Below are positions 50,437 to 64,000 of a DNA stretch of 64,000 bases, in pieces. The notes under the pieces were generated by a model. It was not told the origin of the DNA. It did no database searches and saw only the letters and a list, made by a program, of their open reading frames with translations. The stretch's first letter is position 1, and each line of letters begins with the position of its first letter. Source of the DNA: Mycolicibacterium sp. J2. GTDB taxonomy: Bacteria; Actinomycetota; Actinomycetes; Mycobacteriales; Mycobacteriaceae. The stretch spans positions 1-64,000 of the forward strand of contig NZ_JAPFPY010000026.1 in NCBI RefSeq assembly GCF_026240945.1. Direction: 5' to 3'. A program made the position numbers and the translations under genes.

Positions 50437-52179
50437 ATGACCATCTTTCGTACCTACCCCACCGACGGTGTGCTCACTCGCCCGGCGCGCCGGATCGGTT
50501 ACGATGTGGCGGTTTTCGCCGGCGCAGCCGCGCTGCTGTGGGTGGTGATCGCGCTGGTTCACAGCACCGACGTGCCCTGGACCGTGGACACCGCCGCGCC
50601 CGCGGTGTCCACCGACCCGGGGGAGTTGCCCTACTACGCGGGGCGTTCGCTGCTGCGAATGTTTGTGGCGCTGGGCTTTTCGCTGATCTTCACCTTCGTC
50701 TACGCCACGATCGCGGCACGGTCCCGCCGGGCCGAGAAGGTGCTGATCCCGTTACTGGACATCCTGCAATCGGTGCCGATTCTGGGGTTCCTGTCGGTGA
50801 CCATCACCGGTTTCATCGCCCTGTTCCCGGGCTCGGAGCTGGGACTGGAGTGCGCCTCCATCTTCGCGATCTTCACCTCGCAGGCATGGAATATGACCTT
50901 TGCCTTCTACTCGTCGCTGGTGTCGCAGTCACGTGACCTGGACGAGGCCTCGCGATTGCTGAGACTGTCACGCTGGCAACGGTTCTGGCGAGTAGATCTG
51001 CCCAGCGGGATGATCCCGCTGGTATGGAACGGCATGATGAGTTTCGGCGGCGGCTGGTTCTTCCTCACCGCCTCGGAGGCCCTGAGCGTCAACAACCACG
51101 ACTTCGCGCTTCCCGGTGTCGGAGCCTACGTGGCCGCCGCCGGTGACGCCGGCGACCTCGACAAGGTTCTGCTGGCTGTCGGCGTGATGATCCTCATGGT
51201 GGTGGGGGTGAACGTGCTGTTCTGGCGGCCGTTGACCGCGTGGGCCGAACGCTTCCGGCAGGAGGACTCCGACGCTGTCCAGGCGCCGCGTAGCCTGACA
51301 CTGGAGTTGTTGCGCCGCTCCAGCATTCCGCGCAGCCTCGGCGCGTTCGCCGGTCGGCTGGTGTACCCGCTGGACCGAGTGATGGCGGTGTTCGGCCGCG
51401 CCGAGCGGCCGTTACGCGGCTCGGCGGTGCGCACCCGGACCGGGGACTGGGTGTTCGGTGCGGTGGTCGGTGCACTCGTCGGCTACGGAGCGCTGCGGGC
51501 CGTGTCCTACATCGGCGCGACGGTCGGATTCGGTGAGATCGGTCATGCGCTGCTGCTCGGCCTGGCCACCTTCGCGCGCGTGGTGGTGCTCATTGTCGTC
51601 GCCACGGTGGTGTGGGTGCCGGTGGGGGTGTGGATCGGCCTGAACCCCAAGGTCTCTCGGGTGGCCCAGCCGGTCGTGCAGATATTGGCGTCGTTCCCGG
51701 CCAACTTTCTCTTCCCGATCTTCACTGCCGCGTTGCTGGCCACCGGGATCAGCCTGGACATCGGCGGCATCCTGCTGATGGCGTTGGGCGCCCAGTGGTA
51801 CATCCTGTTCAACGTCATCGCCGGGGCCAGCGCCATTCCGAATGACCTGCGGGAGGCGGCCACCAACCTGCGCCTGCCGCCGATGTTGCGGTGGCGCAAA
51901 CTGATCGGCCCGGCCATCTTCTCCAGCTATGTCACCGGCGGCATCACCGCCGCCGGTGGGGCGTGGAACGCCTCGATCGTCGCCGAGGTGGTCAGTTATC
52001 ACGGCACGACGCTGACGGCCACCGGTCTGGGCGCCTATATCCGCGACGCGACCGCCGATGGCGACGCCGGCCGGATCCTGGTCGGCGTCATCGTGATGAG
52101 TGTCTACGTGGTGGCGATGAACCGGGTGCTCTGGCGCCGCCTGTATGCGGTCGCGCAGCGTCGTTACTCCCTTTCCTGA
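50437..52179 (+). CDS. ABC permease with two fused membrane domains
   Basis: 580 residues. Two BPD-type permease units in one chain (about 60-275 and 340-580), each with its own EAA-like loop: LDEASRLLRLSRWQRFWRVD and LREAATNLRLPPMLRWRKLI. This resembles nitrate/sulphonate-type permeases but duplicated, so one chain could supply the whole channel. No solute-binding protein is encoded nearby. The ATG is 7 bp after the mgtC stop, placing it in the Mg2+ operon. Substrate unknown. Confidence 0.85.
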   Translation: MTIFRTYPTDGVLTRPARRIGYDVAVFAGAAALLWVVIALVHSTDVPWTVDTAAPAVSTDPGELPYYAGRSLLRMFVALGFSLIFTFVYATIAARSRRAEKVLIPLLDILQSVPILGFLSVTITGFIALFPGSELGLECASIFAIFTSQAWNMTFAFYSSLVSQSRDLDEASRLLRLSRWQRFWRVDLPSGMIPLVWNGMMSFGGGWFFLTASEALSVNNHDFALPGVGAYVAAAGDAGDLDKVLLAVGVMILMVVGVNVLFWRPLTAWAERFRQEDSDAVQAPRSLTLELLRRSSIPRSLGAFAGRLVYPLDRVMAVFGRAERPLRGSAVRTRTGDWVFGAVVGALVGYGALRAVSYIGATVGFGEIGHALLLGLATFARVVVLIVVATVVWVPVGVWIGLNPKVSRVAQPVVQILASFPANFLFPIFTAALLATGISLDIGGILLMALGAQWYILFNVIAGASAIPNDLREAATNLRLPPMLRWRKLIGPAIFSSYVTGGITAAGGAWNASIVAEVVSYHGTTLTATGLGAYIRDATADGDAGRILVGVIVMSVYVVAMNRVLWRRLYAVAQRRYSLS

Positions 52180-52202
52180 CAGCGAATTCGAACGGAGATC
52201 AG

Positions 52203-53567
52203 ATGATGAACAGCGATGGCGACGTGTTGGTCGGTGTCGAGGAGGTGACCAAGACCTTCGTCGGTGCGGCCGGTGACCCGCTGCTGGTCCTGGATGGCAT
52301 CACCCTCACGCTGCGGGCCGGTGAGATCGTGGCGCTACTGGGCCGCTCCGGCTCCGGCAAGTCGACGCTGCTGCGGATGATCGCCGGCCTGATCGGACCG
52401 TCCACGGGCACCGTGCGGTATCGCGGCGCCGAGCTCGACGGCGCGAACCCCGGCACGGCGATGGTGTTCCAGACGTTCGCGCTGATGCCGTGGCTGACGG
52501 TGCAGGACAATGTCGAGCTCGGTCTGGCTGCGCGCGGTGTGCCACCGGCACAGCGGCGCGAGCGTGCGCTGAAGGCGATCGACGCGATCGGTCTGGACGG
52601 CTTCGAATCGGCTTACCCGAAAGAGCTTTCCGGCGGCATGCGGCAGCGGGTGGGGTTCGCCCGCGCCTTGGTGCTCGAGCCGGACGTGCTGCTGATGGAC
52701 GAGCCGTTCTCGGCGTTGGACGTGCTGACCGCCGAGAACCTGCGCACCGAGCTGATGGGACTGTGGGAGGGTGCCGATTTCCCGACCCGGGCCATCTGCC
52801 TGGTCACCCACAACATCGAGGAGGCGGTGCTGCTGGCCGACCGTGTGGTGGTGCTCGGTGCCAATCCCGGCCACGTCCGCGCGGAGGTGCGCATCGACCT
52901 GCCCCGGCCGCGGGCGCGGCGTTCGGCTGCCTTCGCCGCCGTCGTGGATTCGCTGTACGAGCTGCTGACCGGCACCGAGCCGGGTGCCGGCAGCCAGGCT
53001 CCTGCGCAGGCCACGCCCACCGGCAGCCCGCTGCCCGATGCGACCGTCGGTGGGCTGGCCGGTTTGGTGGAGATCGTGCACGCCAGGGGCGACCGGGCCG
53101 ATCTGCCGGATATCGCCACCGAACTGAACTTCGAGATCGACGATCTGCTGCCACTCGTCGACGCGGCCGCACTGCTCGGCCTGCTCACCGTCGATCGCGG
53201 TGACCTCGAGCTGACGACGGTAGGCAAGCAGTTCACCACCGCCGATATCCAGCTGAGCAAGCGGGTTTTCGCCGAGCAGGCGCGCACCCGTGCGCCGCTG
53301 GTGCGCACGATCTGCACGGCGCTGCGGGCCAGTGCCGACGGCACCCTGCGTGCCGGCTTTTTCCTCGACCTGCTGCGGCGCGGGTTCGGGCCGGCCGATG
53401 CCCAGCGGCAGCTCGACATCGCCATCGACTGGGGCCGCTACGCCGAGTTGTACGACTACGACACCGACTCCGACCAGATCTCCGCCGATACCGGTGCGCA
53501 AAACGTCAGTGCGGCAGCATCTTCCCCATCACGCCGGAGAACAGCCGCTGGTAGCCCGAACCGGTGA
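52203..53567 (+). CDS. ABC ATPase with C-terminal AAA-associated domain
   Basis: 454 residues. Walker A GRSGSGKST near 45-53, signature LSGGMRQRVGFARA, Walker B VLLMDEPFSALD and VTHNIEEA are those of nitrate/sulphonate-type ATPases. Residues ~285-430 add a mainly helical domain resembling the AAA-associated C-terminal domain (GLAGLVEIVHARGDRADLPDI..., FAEQARTRAPLVRTI), which usually occurs with double-domain permeases. Its last 62 bp overlap the 3' end of the convergent SDR gene, and the C-terminal tail (SAAASSPSRRRTA) looks random, so an earlier stop was probably lost. Confidence 0.85.
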   Translation: MMNSDGDVLVGVEEVTKTFVGAAGDPLLVLDGITLTLRAGEIVALLGRSGSGKSTLLRMIAGLIGPSTGTVRYRGAELDGANPGTAMVFQTFALMPWLTVQDNVELGLAARGVPPAQRRERALKAIDAIGLDGFESAYPKELSGGMRQRVGFARALVLEPDVLLMDEPFSALDVLTAENLRTELMGLWEGADFPTRAICLVTHNIEEAVLLADRVVVLGANPGHVRAEVRIDLPRPRARRSAAFAAVVDSLYELLTGTEPGAGSQAPAQATPTGSPLPDATVGGLAGLVEIVHARGDRADLPDIATELNFEIDDLLPLVDAAALLGLLTVDRGDLELTTVGKQFTTADIQLSKRVFAEQARTRAPLVRTICTALRASADGTLRAGFFLDLLRRGFGPADAQRQLDIAIDWGRYAELYDYDTDSDQISADTGAQNVSAAASSPSRRRTAAGSPNR

Positions 53568-54330
53568 GGCGGACGACGACGTCGAGCACCTTGGCATCCG
53601 CGCCGACCAGCACGCGGGCCTGGTTCTTGCGTACGGCTTCCAGGATGATCCTGGCGGCTTTTTCCGGGGTGGTCTTGGCCAGCTTCTTGTCGAACATGTT
53701 GGCCAGCTGAGCGGCGTCCAGACCGTCGGCTGCGCCGGCATTGCGGGCGATGGCGGTCTTGATGCCACCGGGATGCACGGCGGTGACCTTCACCGGGCGC
53801 TTGGCCAGCACCATCTCCTGGCGCAGCGCCTCGGTGAAACCGCGCACCGCGAACTTCGCCGAGTTGTAGGCGGCCTGGCCGGGCACCGAGAAGATGCCGA
53901 ACAGGCTGGACACGTTGACCACGTGCCCGTCGCCGGACTCGATGAGGTGCGGCAGGAAGGCCTTGGTGCCGTTGACGACGCCCCAGAAGTCGACGTCCAT
54001 CACGCGTTCGATGTCCTTGTAGGAGCTGACCTCGACATCGCCGGTGAAAGCGATACCCGCGTTGTTGTAGATCTGGTTGACCTTGCCGAAGTGTTCCTTG
54101 ACGGCGGTGGCGTACAGCTCGAAGGCCTCACGCTCGGTGACGTCGAGCCGGTCGGCCTTCACCGGGGCGCCGATGGCCTTCAACCGCTCCTCGGTGACCG
54201 CCAGTCCGGCCAAGTCCACATCGCTGATGGCCAGCTTGGCGCCTGAGCGCCCCAGCTCGACGGCCAGTGCCTGTCCGATACCCGACCCGGCACCGGTGAC
54301 GACGGCGACCTTTCCGGCAAAGCCCTCCAT
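53506..54330 (-). CDS. Short-chain dehydrogenase/reductase (Rv1245c-like)
   Basis: 274 residues. Classical SDR: cofactor loop VTGAGSGIGQAL (about 10-21), NNAGIAF, active Ser in VVNVSSLFGIFS and Tyr/Lys in AAYNSAKFAVRG (about 154-165). Aspartate after beta-2 (ISDVDLAG) suggests NAD(H). Substrate unknown. The ATG at 54330 follows GAGGGAG by 6 nt. Its 3' end overlaps the ABC ATPase gene by 62 bp tail to tail. Confidence 0.9.
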   Translation of the reverse strand: MEGFAGKVAVVTGAGSGIGQALAVELGRSGAKLAISDVDLAGLAVTEERLKAIGAPVKADRLDVTEREAFELYATAVKEHFGKVNQIYNNAGIAFTGDVEVSSYKDIERVMDVDFWGVVNGTKAFLPHLIESGDGHVVNVSSLFGIFSVPGQAAYNSAKFAVRGFTEALRQEMVLAKRPVKVTAVHPGGIKTAIARNAGAADGLDAAQLANMFDKKLAKTTPEKAARIILEAVRKNQARVLVGADAKVLDVVVRLTGSGYQRLFSGVMGKMLPH

Positions 54331-54423
54331 GGACACTCCCTCGCGTAGGCGGTTGACTGGCGTCGAGCTTAGCCGGAACGGCCGATACCGCAGGTATCGG
54401 GTAACGCGCACAGGTTCGGCAGC

Positions 54424-54429
54424 GATACT
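54424..54429 (+). promoter_or_regulatory. Possible -10 box of the DUF732 gene
   Basis: GATACT 6 nt before the ATG at 54436; resembles TATACT and would give a leaderless mRNA, but lacks the first T of TANNNT. Confidence 0.35.
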
Positions 54430-54435
54430 CACACC

Positions 54436-54801
54436 ATGAACCGAACCCGGATTGCCGCCCTGGCGGCGCCGCTGGCTGCGGCAGCTCTCGCGCTGTCCTT
54501 GGCCGCACCTGCCCAAGCCGACGACGGTATCGACTCCTTCGTCTCGACGCTCGGTTCGTCCGGTCTCGGCGATATCGACCCGGCCACCGCCGCGCAGGTC
54601 GGTCAGTCGGTCTGCCCGATGCTGGCCGAGCCCGGGCAACAGGCCGCCGACGCCGCCGCCCATGTGGCCGACACGCTGGGGCAGCCGCTGGGCCCGGCCA
54701 CCATGTTCACCGGGCTGGCGATCCAGGCGTTCTGCCCGGGTGCGGTGGCCGCACTGGCCAATGGGAACTCACCACTGCCGTTCCCGCTGCCGGGGTTCTG
54801 A
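54436..54801 (+). CDS. Secreted DUF732-type protein
   Basis: 121 residues. Sec signal peptide (about 1-28) cleaved after AQA (APAQA/DDGID). The mature ~93 residues are helical with two cysteines (in QSVCPML and AFCPGAV) that probably form a disulphide, the DUF732 pattern common in mycobacterial secreted proteins. Function unknown. Lies between the divergent SDR gene and the convergent kgd, from which it is separated by a long hairpin. Confidence 0.8.
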   Translation: MNRTRIAALAAPLAAAALALSLAAPAQADDGIDSFVSTLGSSGLGDIDPATAAQVGQSVCPMLAEPGQQAADAAAHVADTLGQPLGPATMFTGLAIQAFCPGAVAALANGNSPLPFPLPGF

Positions 54802-54812
54802 CGGAGCTCTGA

Positions 54813-54875
54813 CCGCGATTGTGCGGTCTCATCCGCGCGGACCGGCAGGTCCGGGATGAGACCGCACAATCGCGG
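54813..54875. terminator. Bidirectional long hairpin between the DUF732 gene and kgd
   Basis: Perfect 22-bp arms (54813-54834 and 54854-54875) with a 19-nt loop, in the gap between two convergent stop codons. No U-tract. Same architecture as the repeat at 7688. Confidence 0.7.
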
Positions 54876-54879
54876 CGCC

Positions 54880-58599
<3,720 letters not shown>

Positions 58600-58756
58600 G
58601 GCAGTTCTTCGCCTCGATTCCATCTGTCACGGCGGGCGTGTGCGATGAGCCCACCACTGGGTGCGGTTTTCCGCGCTCGGCCGCATAAAGGCTATCGCTT
58701 CCGGTCGCGGCCCGACCAGGCACGTCGGGGTGACGTTCGGGGCCGGTGAGTCGTGC

Positions 58757-58778
58757 TGACATATGGCCGGTTATGTCA
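58757..58778 (-). promoter_or_regulatory. Palindromic site upstream of kgd
   Basis: TGACATA (58757-58763), 8-bp spacer, TATGTCA (58772-58778): a perfect inverted repeat. A second ACATG...ATGTC pair follows at 58781-58800. Both lie in the 207 bp between the Rv1249c-like stop and the kgd start. Likely a regulator site; which one is unknown. Confidence 0.45.
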
Positions 58779-58806
58779 CCTACATGACCCGCCTTATGTC
58801 CGGTTG

Positions 58807-59559
58807 TCAGTCGCGCGGTGCGGGCAGCACGAGCAACGACGACGGCCACCGCGGCGGTGGGTTGCCGAACGCCGTGCGGGCATTGCCCACGATCTTCTTG
58901 CCCACCAATCGGTTGCCGACCCCGCCGACGACGGCGCCGATGCCGACCGGCAGGAGCTTGCCGAAGGCGATGGCCCCGCGCTTGAGGGTGTACTTCTTCA
59001 CGAAGAACCGCAGCAGCCTGCTGTTGAGCTGGGACACGGCGGGTAGCGGCAGGGTGGCGGCGCCATCGGAAAGCCACGCGCCGCTGGTGCGCCCAGTGCC
59101 CAGCAGGTCGGCGACGGCGTGCTTGCCGTCGTCGCCGACGAGCACGGCCAGCACCAGTGCGCGGCGTCGTTCGCGGTGATCGGCCGGGATGCCGTGCACC
59201 TCGGCGACCGCCAGCACGAACATGGCGGTGGCCTCCAGGAACACCACCGTCTCGCCGGCCACCGCCGACATGGCCGCCAAGGTGCCGATGCCCGGGAAGG
59301 CGGCCGCCGATCCGACCGCCGCGCCGCTGGCCATCACCGCGGCCAGGTAGTGCTTCTCCAGAGTGGCGACGATCTCGGCCGGCGTGGCGTCCGGTTTGCT
59401 GTCGCGCAGCCGGCGGACATAGGCCGTCACGGCCGGCGCCTGCAGTCGGGTGCTGCGCTCCAGGAGCTGCGACAGCGCTTTGGCGGCCGCGCTGGGATCC
59501 TGGTCGAGACCGTCGCGGGTGGCCGGAAGTCGACTCGTGGTGTTGGACCGAGCGTTCAT
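58807..59559 (-). CDS. Conserved membrane-associated protein (Rv1249c-like)
   Basis: 250 residues. A charged N-terminus, a glycine/alanine-rich hydrophobic stretch (about 72-120: AAVMASGAAVGSAAAFPGIG, then VVFLEATAMFVLAVAEVHGI), and a second near 200-220 (LLPVGIGAVVGGVGN). Probably membrane-associated; no enzymatic motif recognised. Position upstream of kgd matches Rv1249c. GGGGAGA precedes the ATG. Confidence 0.75.
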   Translation of the reverse strand: MNARSNTTSRLPATRDGLDQDPSAAAKALSQLLERSTRLQAPAVTAYVRRLRDSKPDATPAEIVATLEKHYLAAVMASGAAVGSAAAFPGIGTLAAMSAVAGETVVFLEATAMFVLAVAEVHGIPADHRERRRALVLAVLVGDDGKHAVADLLGTGRTSGAWLSDGAATLPLPAVSQLNSRLLRFFVKKYTLKRGAIAFGKLLPVGIGAVVGGVGNRLVGKKIVGNARTAFGNPPPRWPSSLLVLPAPRD

Positions 59560-59742
59560 CGCTGTGTCTCCCCTGTGAAAGTCCCCTGGCCCTGTAGACC
59601 ACCAAGGCTAACCCCGGTTCAACGACCGGACGGGGAGGTGCGGTGCCCGCCCGTGACGACAGTCACTGCGGCGCCAGGGTGATGGCGGTCACTGTTCGCC
59701 CTGCGCGGAAGAAAAAACCGACGTGCGACGCTGCCTCTGACC

Positions 59743-60996
59743 GTGGCAACATCCGTGAGCGTGCAAGCAACCCCGACCCCCAGCCGCATCCGGATCATCA
59801 CGGTGCTGGGGCTGCTGATCGCACTGGGCCCGCTCACCATCGACATGTATCTGCCCGCCTTGCCGCGCATCGCCGAGGACCTGACCGTGTCGTCCTCGGT
59901 CGTGCAGCTGACGCTGACCGGAACGCTGGCCGGGTTGGCCGTGGGCCAACTGATCGTCGGCTCGTTGTCCGATTCGCTGGGCCGACGGCGGCCACTGATG
60001 GCCGGGATCGTGCTGCACATGGTGGCGTCCCTGATCTGCCTTTTCGCCCCGAACATCATCGTCCTCGGGTTGGGGCGCGGGCTGCAGGGTTTCGGCGCCG
60101 CCGCGGCGTCGGTGGTGGCGGTCGCCGTGGTCGGCGACCTCTACACCGGAACGATGGCCGCGACGGTGATGTCGCGGTTGATGCTGGTGCTCGGCGTCGC
60201 CCCGGTGGTGGCGCCGTCGCTGGGGGCGGCGGTCCTGCTCAAGGCGTCGTGGCATTGGGTGTTCGCTGCGCTGGTGGTGCTGGCCGGCGCGCTGCTGTTG
60301 TTGGCCGTGCTGGCCTTGCCGGAGACCCTGCCGGTCTCGCATCGCCGTCCGCTGCATGTCCGCAACATCATCGGCACCTATGGCGAGCTGTTGCGCGATG
60401 CACGGTTCGTGATCCTGGTGCTGGTCGCTGCGCTCGGCATGTCCGGGTTGTTCGCCTATATCGCCGCCGCGCCGTTCGTGCTGCAGGGGCGATACGGACT
60501 CGATCAGCAGACGTTCGCCTTGGTGTTCGCCGCCGGCGCGGTCGCCCTGATCGGTGCGACTCAGACCAACGTGCTGCTGCTCAAGCGGTTCGGCCCCCAA
60601 ACCATCACGGTGTGGTCGCTGGCCGTTTCCGCGGTCAGCGCGGCGGTGTTCATCGTGCTCGCGGTGGGCCATATCGGTGGTCTGTGGGGATTCCTGGTGC
60701 CGGTGTGGGTGATCCTGGCGGCGATGGGTCTGGTCATCCCCAACGCGCCGGCCGTGGCGTTGTCGCGACACTCGGACGCGGCCGGGACGGCGGCCGCCCT
60801 GCTGGGCGCCGCGCAGTTCGGCTTGGGCGCCGCGGTGGCGCCGCTGGTCGGTGTGCTGGGCAACAACGATTTCGCGTTGGCCCTGGTGATGGTCGTCGGA
60901 TCCAGCTTTGCCTTGGTCGCCCTGCTGATGGTCGGGTCGTCGACGACCGAGGCGCGGGACGCGCCGGCCGGTGAGCCCGTCCGCGGCGCGGCGTAA
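59743..60996 (+). CDS. MFS exporter, Bcr/CflA type
   Basis: 417 residues, 12 hydrophobic segments. The N-terminal motif LGPLTIDMYLPALPRIAEDL (about 25-44) and loop motif GSLSDSLGRRRPLMAG are characteristic of the Bcr/CflA drug exporter family; LGVAPVVAPSLGA is motif C of antiporters. Substrate unknown. GTG at 59743; another in-frame GTG at 59755 would also fit. Sixty bp before the second MFS gene. Confidence 0.86.
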   Translation: MATSVSVQATPTPSRIRIITVLGLLIALGPLTIDMYLPALPRIAEDLTVSSSVVQLTLTGTLAGLAVGQLIVGSLSDSLGRRRPLMAGIVLHMVASLICLFAPNIIVLGLGRGLQGFGAAAASVVAVAVVGDLYTGTMAATVMSRLMLVLGVAPVVAPSLGAAVLLKASWHWVFAALVVLAGALLLLAVLALPETLPVSHRRPLHVRNIIGTYGELLRDARFVILVLVAALGMSGLFAYIAAAPFVLQGRYGLDQQTFALVFAAGAVALIGATQTNVLLLKRFGPQTITVWSLAVSAVSAAVFIVLAVGHIGGLWGFLVPVWVILAAMGLVIPNAPAVALSRHSDAAGTAAALLGAAQFGLGAAVAPLVGVLGNNDFALALVMVVGSSFALVALLMVGSSTTEARDAPAGEPVRGAA

Positions 60997-61057
60997 GTTG
61001 TCGGCATGGCGGCGGGCCGTAGCGTCCGTCGCGTCGCCCCTTCCGATTTCCGAGTAG

Positions 61058-63130
<2,073 letters not shown>

Positions 63131-63132
63131 AA

Positions 63133-63386
63133 TCAGTTGGCGCTCGTCGGCAATGGTTGCGGTTGGAAGGGGTTGTACCACCACCATTGGGCGCGTTCGC
63201 CGGTCGGGCCTCGGTAGGGGCCGACGGCCGGTGGCGCGGTGGTGGGAGGGTGTGCGACTGACCCGCCGTGCAGAGGGTCGCCGTCGGCGTCGGTGACGAC
63301 GAGGTGATCGGCGGGGCCGGTGATGGTGATCTCGCCGCGGTGATGCTGGCGGTGGTGGTGAGGGCAGAGCAGGACCAGGTTGCTGA
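63133..63386 (-). pseudogene. 13E12/DUF222-type HNH endonuclease, C-terminal remnant
   Basis: About 84 codons remain, reading SNLVLLCPHHHRQHHRGEIT at the start, the zinc/HNH end of the DUF222-HNH (REP13E12) family, and ending GERAQWWWYNPFQPQPLP before a TGA at 63133. Homology stops abruptly near 63385, where sequence turns into mobile-element DNA, so the gene was cut by an insertion. The missing N-terminal part is not in the window. Confidence 0.85.
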
Positions 63387-63490
63387 CAAGTTATTTACCT
63401 ACCCCCATCTGGCCTTCTCCCGAGAGCGTGGAGGCATCAGCTATAAGCCGTCTGTCCTGCGGAGACGCCTCGCAGGCGTGAAAATGGGGC

Positions 63491-63702
63491 GTGGGTCGCC
63501 GACACATCGCCGTGGGCGTCGATATGGCCGGGATCAAGCATGTCTTGGGGATCTGGGTCCAGCCCAACGAAGGGGCGGCGTTCTTGGCGTCGGTATGCGC
63601 TGACCTGGCCAACCGCGGCGTCCGCGACGTGCTCATCGTGTGCTGCGACGGGCTCAGCGGCTTCCCCGAGGCGATCGCGGCGACCTGGGTGCAGGCCACT
63701 AT
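63491..63702 (+). pseudogene. IS256-family transposase, internal fragment
   Basis: About 70 codons: VGVDMAGIKHVLGIWVQPNE, then LANRGVRDVLIVCCDGLSGF, ending ATWVQATM. These are the central DDE-region motifs of IS256/mutator transposases (LGLWAG..., RGV.DV.IVCCDGLKGLP, TWP.A). It lacks both ends and diverges after about 63700. Confidence 0.75.
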
Positions 63703-63795
63703 GTCAGCCGTGTCGATACGCAGCGGCGGGTTCGTAATCATCTTTCGCAACTGGCCGCGCTGGGCTACCGCGTGACTGTCGAACCTGCAGCCTGA
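63700..63795 (+). pseudogene. C-terminal tail of another transposase, family uncertain
   Basis: In a different frame from the IS256 fragment, 63712-63795 reads VDTQRRVRNHLSQLAALGYR then VTVEPAA and a TGA. The 'LxALGYRVT...AA stop' ending resembles tails of IS110-like transposases, but the match is from memory only. It abuts the IS256 fragment directly. Confidence 0.35.
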
Positions 63796-63901
63796 CCGCC
63801 CTACCATCTGTCACGAACACAAGCCTGACTGAGATATCCGGCTCCGCTGCGCTGCGCCGGATGGCTGTCGCCTGCCCGCTCACTTTGATTTACCGGTCAG
63901 T

Positions 63902-64000
63902 CAGGCAGTGGTGATCGACTGGTGCTACACCTTCTGCAAACACCAACGTCGCCACAGTGCCGCCGACGGGCTCTCGCCCGTCAACTACGAGATCAGGGAA
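63902..64000 (+). pseudogene. IS3-family OrfB C-terminus, fragment running off the window
   Basis: Reads QAVVIDWCYTFCKHQRRHSA then ADGLSPVNYEI, matching the 'W...YN..RRHS..G.LSP..YE' end of IS3 integrases. The upstream catalytic core is not present in the window, so the copy is 5'-truncated. It is on the opposite strand from the IS3 element at the left edge and not obviously the same element. Confidence 0.7.

Larger units (their letters stand above)
63387..64000 (+). mobile_element. Composite of transposase fragments (at least three elements)
   Basis: A mosaic: an IS256-type fragment (63491-63702), a transposase tail of uncertain family (63700-63795) and an IS3-type OrfB end (63902-64000). 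None is complete, and two fragments meet within a few bases at about 63700, suggesting repeated insertion and deletion. Starts exactly where the HNH gene is broken. Confidence 0.75.

Overview
The window is from a high-GC actinobacterial chromosome, almost certainly a Mycobacterium of the Mycolicibacterium (rapid-grower) type. The gene order follows M. tuberculosis Rv1205 to about Rv1250 for most of its length: LOG protein, fadD6, folP2, gpgS, tagA, glgM, glgC, the Rv1216c-Rv1219c efflux locus, sigE-rseA-htrA-tatB, mrp, Rv1230c-Rv1234, lpqY-sugABC, corA, lpqZ, Rv1245c, kgd, Rv1249c and Rv1250. Rv numbers and family names are assigned from remembered protein similarity and synteny; no database search was run.

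Layout. 1-430: an IS3-family element running off the left edge. 826-4090: an EspA/EspE-like ESX-associated protein with a downstream lipoprotein. 4118-9989: a helical-repeat protein and the LOG protein (divergent), then fadD6, folP2, gpgS and a small membrane protein. 9986-13456: tagA, a DUF3117 protein, and the divergent alpha-glucan pair glgM/glgC. 13462-14685: a GAF-PAS-GGDEF protein directly behind glgC. 14718-18780 (minus): TetR repressor, ABC ATPase, permease, isoprenylcysteine-methyltransferase-like protein and possibly a small Cys-rich protein. 18885-20546: an AbiEi/DUF559 protein and an O-methyltransferase. 20724-23935: envelope-stress block sigE, rseA, htrA, tatB. 23932-28400 (minus): mrp, a lytic transglycosylase-like protein, DUF1003 and MgtE-N/CBS proteins. 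28426-31284: CitE-like lyase, two proline-rich DUF4190 proteins and a stress-type membrane protein. 31383-36342: trehalose-recycling transporter lpqY-sugABC with a translationally coupled suppressor-of-fused protein.

Two stretches interrupt the conserved order and look accessory. 36440-42899 (minus) is a six-gene, tightly overlapping operon: XRE-cupin regulator, YtcJ-like amidohydrolase, PotA-like ATPase, Tat-lipoprotein binding protein and two permeases. 46484-53567 is a divalent-metal island: an ArsR regulator divergent from a structured leader carrying a proline-rich upstream ORF, then an MgtA-type P-type ATPase, MgtC, a double-domain ABC permease and an ABC ATPase with an extra C-terminal domain. 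corA, a malic enzyme (where M. tuberculosis has mdh) and lpqZ lie between them. 53506-63130 holds an SDR, a DUF732 protein, kgd, Rv1249c-like and two MFS exporters. 63133-64000 is a graveyard of a truncated 13E12/HNH gene and transposase fragments.

Cross-cutting patterns: (i) at least eleven genes have a TANNNT -10 box 6-8 nt before the start codon, the arrangement for leaderless transcripts; (ii) three minisatellites (24-26 bp units) sit on stop codons; (iii) gene ends often carry long inverted repeats without a U-tract. The best candidate for undescribed biology is the Mg2+-island leader (uORF plus alternative hairpins), followed by the amidohydrolase/polyamine-type transporter operon.
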